Source of the DNA: Bacillota bacterium
Lineage (GTDB): Bacteria > Bacillota > Clostridia > Lachnospirales > Lachnospiraceae
Direction of reading: 5' to 3'
DNA length: 64,000 nucleotides
Assembly: GCA_023418475.1 (NCBI GenBank)
Contig: JAEZZO010000072.1
Location: 124,001-188,000, forward strand
Shown: positions 61,781 to 64,000 of the stretch, piece by piece
How positions within the stretch are numbered: position 1 is the first letter of the stretch
Layout of the letters: the number at the start of each line of letters is the position of its first letter
Notes under the pieces: generated by a model
What the model saw: the letters and a program-made list of their open reading frames with translations, nothing else
Told to the model about the DNA's origin: nothing
The model's database searches: none
Made by a program: the position numbers and the translations under genes

Positions 61781-62329
61781 ATGAAAGCAACAGGTATAGT
61801 AAGAAGAATAGATGACCTTGGACGTGTTGTTGTCCCAAAAGAAATTAGAAGGACATTAAGAATTCGGGAAGGAGATCCCCTGGAAATATTTACGGACAGA
61901 GAAGGCGAAATCATATTAAAAAAATATTCACCGATAGGTGAATTAGGCCAGTTTGCAAAACAGTATGCTGATTCACTGAACCAGACAACCGGACACATAG
62001 TCGCGATTGCTGATAAGGATCAATTTATCGCTGTAGCTGGACCTACAAAGAAGGATTTGATAACAAAGGGAATTAGCCATGAGCTGGAAGAAGCAATTAA
62101 TGAACGTGAGGTTATTGTTGCAGCAAAGGATGATAAGAACTATATAAAAATTATGAATGAAGACGATACGGAATTTACGTATGAGGTAATTACACCAATC
62201 ATCAGTGAAGGTGATGCGATAGGTGCAGTAATCATATTAACGAAAGAAGCGAAGACTAAATTTGGTGAGCTTGAAATAAAACTTGCAAGCACGGCTGCTG
62301 CGTTTTTAGGAAGGCAGATGGAGCAATAA
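61781..62329 (+). CDS. spoVT: stage V sporulation protein T
   Basis: 182 residues from ATG 61781, with GGAGG upstream; an ATG at 61763 lies within that site. The N-terminal AbrB/MazE-type DNA-binding domain is MKATGIVRRIDDLGRVVVPK, then EIRRTLRIREGDPLEIF. A GAF domain fills about 55-180. The protein is the forespore regulator of sigma-G genes, including germination and small acid-soluble protein genes. It follows the Csp-like pair and precedes mazG. Confidence 0.97.
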   Translation: MKATGIVRRIDDLGRVVVPKEIRRTLRIREGDPLEIFTDREGEIILKKYSPIGELGQFAKQYADSLNQTTGHIVAIADKDQFIAVAGPTKKDLITKGISHELEEAINEREVIVAAKDDKNYIKIMNEDDTEFTYEVITPIISEGDAIGAVIILTKEAKTKFGELEIKLASTAAAFLGRQMEQ

Positions 62330-62342
62330 GGATATGTAAAAT

Positions 62343-62390
62343 GCACTCCGCTATGCGATAATTTACTTGATCGTAATGGGGGAGTGCTTT
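62343..62390 (+). terminator. terminator after spoVT
   Basis: GCACTCC pairs with GGAGTGC around a 31-base loop, followed by TTTTATT. Confidence 0.7.
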
Positions 62391-62555
62391 TATTATTTCT
62401 TGTAAATATCTCCTTACTGCTGTTATAATTATACAGGATGATTGTGGAATACAAAATAAGTTATCATTGTGTGCACAGAATGTTCCTTGGCAAAAGTAAA
62501 GCAGAAGGAACATCTGCAGGTTTGAGATTACCAAGGCACCGGTACGGAGGTAGAA

Positions 62556-63344
62556 ATGTCAAAATACAGTTTTGAGGAATTTATGAATATCATACGAAAA
62601 TTAAGAAGTAAGGAGGGATGCCCCTGGGATCGCGAGCAGACACATGAAAGTCTGAAAACCTGTCTTATAGAGGAATGCTATGAGACAATAGAAGCAATTG
62701 ACAATAAGGATAAAGAGAATTTATGTGAGGAACTGGGTGACATACTTCTTCAGGTGGCTCTTCACAGTGCAATAGCGGAGGAAGCAAATGAGTTTGGTAT
62801 AGACGACATTATTACGGCAGAGGCCGAGAAAATGATCAGACGACATCCGCATGTATTTGGAGATACCATAGTCGAGAACGCAGAGGGTGTTATAAAAAAC
62901 TGGGAGGAAATTAAGAAAAAAGAAAAGAAGTCAGCTACCGCTGCAGAGGAAATTCTTGGAGTGCCAAGAGCGTTTCCAGCGACAATCAGAGCGGAGAAGG
63001 TACAGAAGAAAGCATCGAAGGCAGGGATGGATTTTAATGGGTATAAACAGGTGCTGGAAAAGGTGTATGAAGAGCTCAAAGAGCTTGAAAAATCAATAGA
63101 AATAGGGGATAAGAGGGAGATTGAAGAGGAATTTGGAGATGTACTTTTTACAATAGTTAATTTATCTCGGTTTTTACAATTAAATGCAGAAAATTCCTTG
63201 ACAAATTCAACTAATAAGTTTATAAATAGATTTGTAGATCTCTTTGCTCTAGCTGAGAGCAGAGGATACAGACTATATGAACTATCCCCTATAGAGCAAG
63301 ACGTTTTGTGGAGGGAAGTAAAATCTAATCAGATTAAAATATAA
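62556..63344 (+). CDS. mazG: nucleoside triphosphate pyrophosphohydrolase MazG
   Basis: 262 residues with two MazG domains. The first has GCPWDREQTHESLKTCLIEE and the metal-binding EECYE and EELGDILLQ. The second has a matching EEFGDVLFTIVN segment. It lacks the N-terminal methylase half of Bacillus YabN. The enzyme cleaves (d)NTPs to monophosphates, limiting aberrant nucleotides. Good ribosome binding site (GGAGG). It is followed by hup and rqcP. Confidence 0.96.
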   Translation: MSKYSFEEFMNIIRKLRSKEGCPWDREQTHESLKTCLIEECYETIEAIDNKDKENLCEELGDILLQVALHSAIAEEANEFGIDDIITAEAEKMIRRHPHVFGDTIVENAEGVIKNWEEIKKKEKKSATAAEEILGVPRAFPATIRAEKVQKKASKAGMDFNGYKQVLEKVYEELKELEKSIEIGDKREIEEEFGDVLFTIVNLSRFLQLNAENSLTNSTNKFINRFVDLFALAESRGYRLYELSPIEQDVLWREVKSNQIKI

Positions 63345-63371
63345 CAATTACTTTAGAGGAGGAGCAAATCC

Positions 63372-63647
63372 ATGAACAAAGCAGAATTAGTTGCAGCGAT
63401 AGCAGAAAAGACCGAATTTTCTAAAAAGGATTCAGAAAAAGCATTAAAAGCTTTTATTGATGTAGTTACAGAAGAATTAACAAAGGGTGAGAAGGTTCAG
63501 TTGGTAGGTTTTGGTACTTTTGAAGTATCAGAAAGACCCGCAAGAACCGGTAGAAATCCTTTAACAAAAGAGACTATAACGATTGCTGCTTCTAAAGCAC
63601 CGAAGTTCAAAGCAGGTAAAGCTTTAAAGGATGTTATCAACGCATAA
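63372..63647 (+). CDS. hup: HU-family DNA-binding protein
   Basis: 91 residues, typical of HU: MNKAELVAAIAEKTEFSKKD, the flexible arm RPARTGRNPLTKETI and the PKFKAGKALKDVI end. A histone-like protein that bends and compacts DNA. It has a very strong ribosome binding site (GAGGAGG) and its own terminator, consistent with high expression. Confidence 0.98.
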   Translation: MNKAELVAAIAEKTEFSKKDSEKALKAFIDVVTEELTKGEKVQLVGFGTFEVSERPARTGRNPLTKETITIAASKAPKFKAGKALKDVINA

Positions 63648-63665
63648 TCAGTTGATTAAAAACAA

Positions 63666-63726
63666 AAAAAGGCTGTTTTAAATTCCGGATCTCATTGGGG
63701 TGTAGGGTATTTAAAGCAGCCTTTTC
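63666..63726 (+). terminator. terminator after hup
   Basis: AAAAGGCTG with TTTAAAT pairs with ATTTAAA and CAGCCTTTT (one bulge), ending in a short T run. Confidence 0.8.
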
Positions 63727-63759
63727 TATTTGTATTCACACACAGAAAAGAGGTTTGTA

Positions 63760-63999
63760 ATGAGACTGGATAAATATTTAAAAGTATCGCGTTTGATTAA
63801 AAGACGCACCGTAGCAAATGATGCCTGTGACGCAGGCAGGGTTACAATTAACCAAAAACCGGCAAAAGCTTCGGCGGAGGTTAAGGTTGGAGATATCATA
63901 GAAATCGGCTTCGGCAGTAAGGCTGTGAAGGTAGAGGTACTGGATGTACAGGAAACTACCAGGAAGGATGATGCCAAGGAGCTATATCGATATCTGTGA
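63760..63999 (+). CDS. rqcP: S4-domain RNA-binding protein RqcP (YabO)
   Basis: 79 residues from ATG 63760, with AGAGG upstream. A single S4 domain: MRLDKYLKVSRLIKRRTVAN, then GRVTINQKPAKASAEVKVGD. RqcP works with RqcH in alanine tailing of stalled nascent chains on the 50S subunit. The order mazG-hup-rqcP matches the clostridial cluster that continues with yabP, yabQ and divIC. The stop codon ends at the last but one base of the window. Confidence 0.93.
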   Translation: MRLDKYLKVSRLIKRRTVANDACDAGRVTINQKPAKASAEVKVGDIIEIGFGSKAVKVEVLDVQETTRKDDAKELYRYL

Positions 64000-64000
64000 T

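Overview
The window is low-GC, gene-dense DNA from a spore-forming, anaerobic Firmicute, most likely a member of the Lachnospiraceae (clostridial cluster XIVa). The evidence is the gdpP-rplI-dnaB block, SpoVT, a CwlD-type amidase, YwmB, MecA, two Csp-like subtilases, a DUF1858 protein with a 2[4Fe-4S] ferredoxin, and strong AGGAGG-type ribosome binding sites. I see no rRNA, tRNA, CRISPR array, prophage or intact insertion sequence.

Layout. 0-6 kb: the 3' end of gdpP, then rplI and dnaB, a MerR/RacA-like DNA-binding protein, a ferredoxin, DUF1858, an AraC-family gene scrap and mecA. 6-9.5 kb: a Hanks-type kinase fused to a degenerate ParA/MinD-like domain, overlapping a second degenerate P-loop protein; these look like orphans of a larger (possibly Tad-pilus) locus and are followed by 1 kb of decayed DNA. 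9.5-19.2 kb: an apparent catabolic operon of a ROK regulator, a CUT2-type ABC transporter, an M81 (MlrC-like) metallohydrolase and two paralogous M24-fold proteins without the usual metal ligands. 19.2-27.5 kb: a group II intron 5' remnant, a GH18 protein, then pth-mfd-prsA. 27.5-43 kb: mostly housekeeping genes, including PAP2 phosphatase, GH25 lysozyme, iron alcohol dehydrogenase, split coaB/coaC, P1 peptidase, thiC behind two tandem TPP riboswitches, cwlD, and sua5-ywlE-rpiB. 43-53 kb: ywmB, a proline-rich repeat protein, a methyltransferase, a large membrane-anchored C39-like protein, an M29 aminopeptidase, a GT2 and a second PAP2. 53-64 kb: deoB, a deoxyinosine glycosylase, dtd, a chemoreceptor, a tandem pair of Csp-like subtilases (the second lacking the catalytic serine), spoVT, mazG, hup and rqcP.

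Non-coding structure is unusually rich. Three dispersed intergenic repeat families occur: R1 at about 8.56 and 28.13 kb; R2 at about 30.8, 50.8-51.0 and 57.9 kb; R3 at about 35.1, 35.35 and 55.65 kb. A recurring 5'-leader motif, a small GC-rich hairpin ending in GCA followed at once by a GGAATGGAG-like Shine-Dalgarno, precedes at least seven unrelated genes. Other regulatory signals are two TPP riboswitches with terminators, a MerR-type promoter with a 19-bp spacer before the alcohol dehydrogenase, and several near-consensus vegetative promoters.

Most promising for new biology: the active/inactive Csp pair beside spoVT (a candidate germinant-sensing module), the ABC-M81-M24 operon with altered M24 active sites, the kinase/degenerate-ATPase pair, and the leader-hairpin and repeat families. 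All identifications were made by reading motifs; no database search was run.
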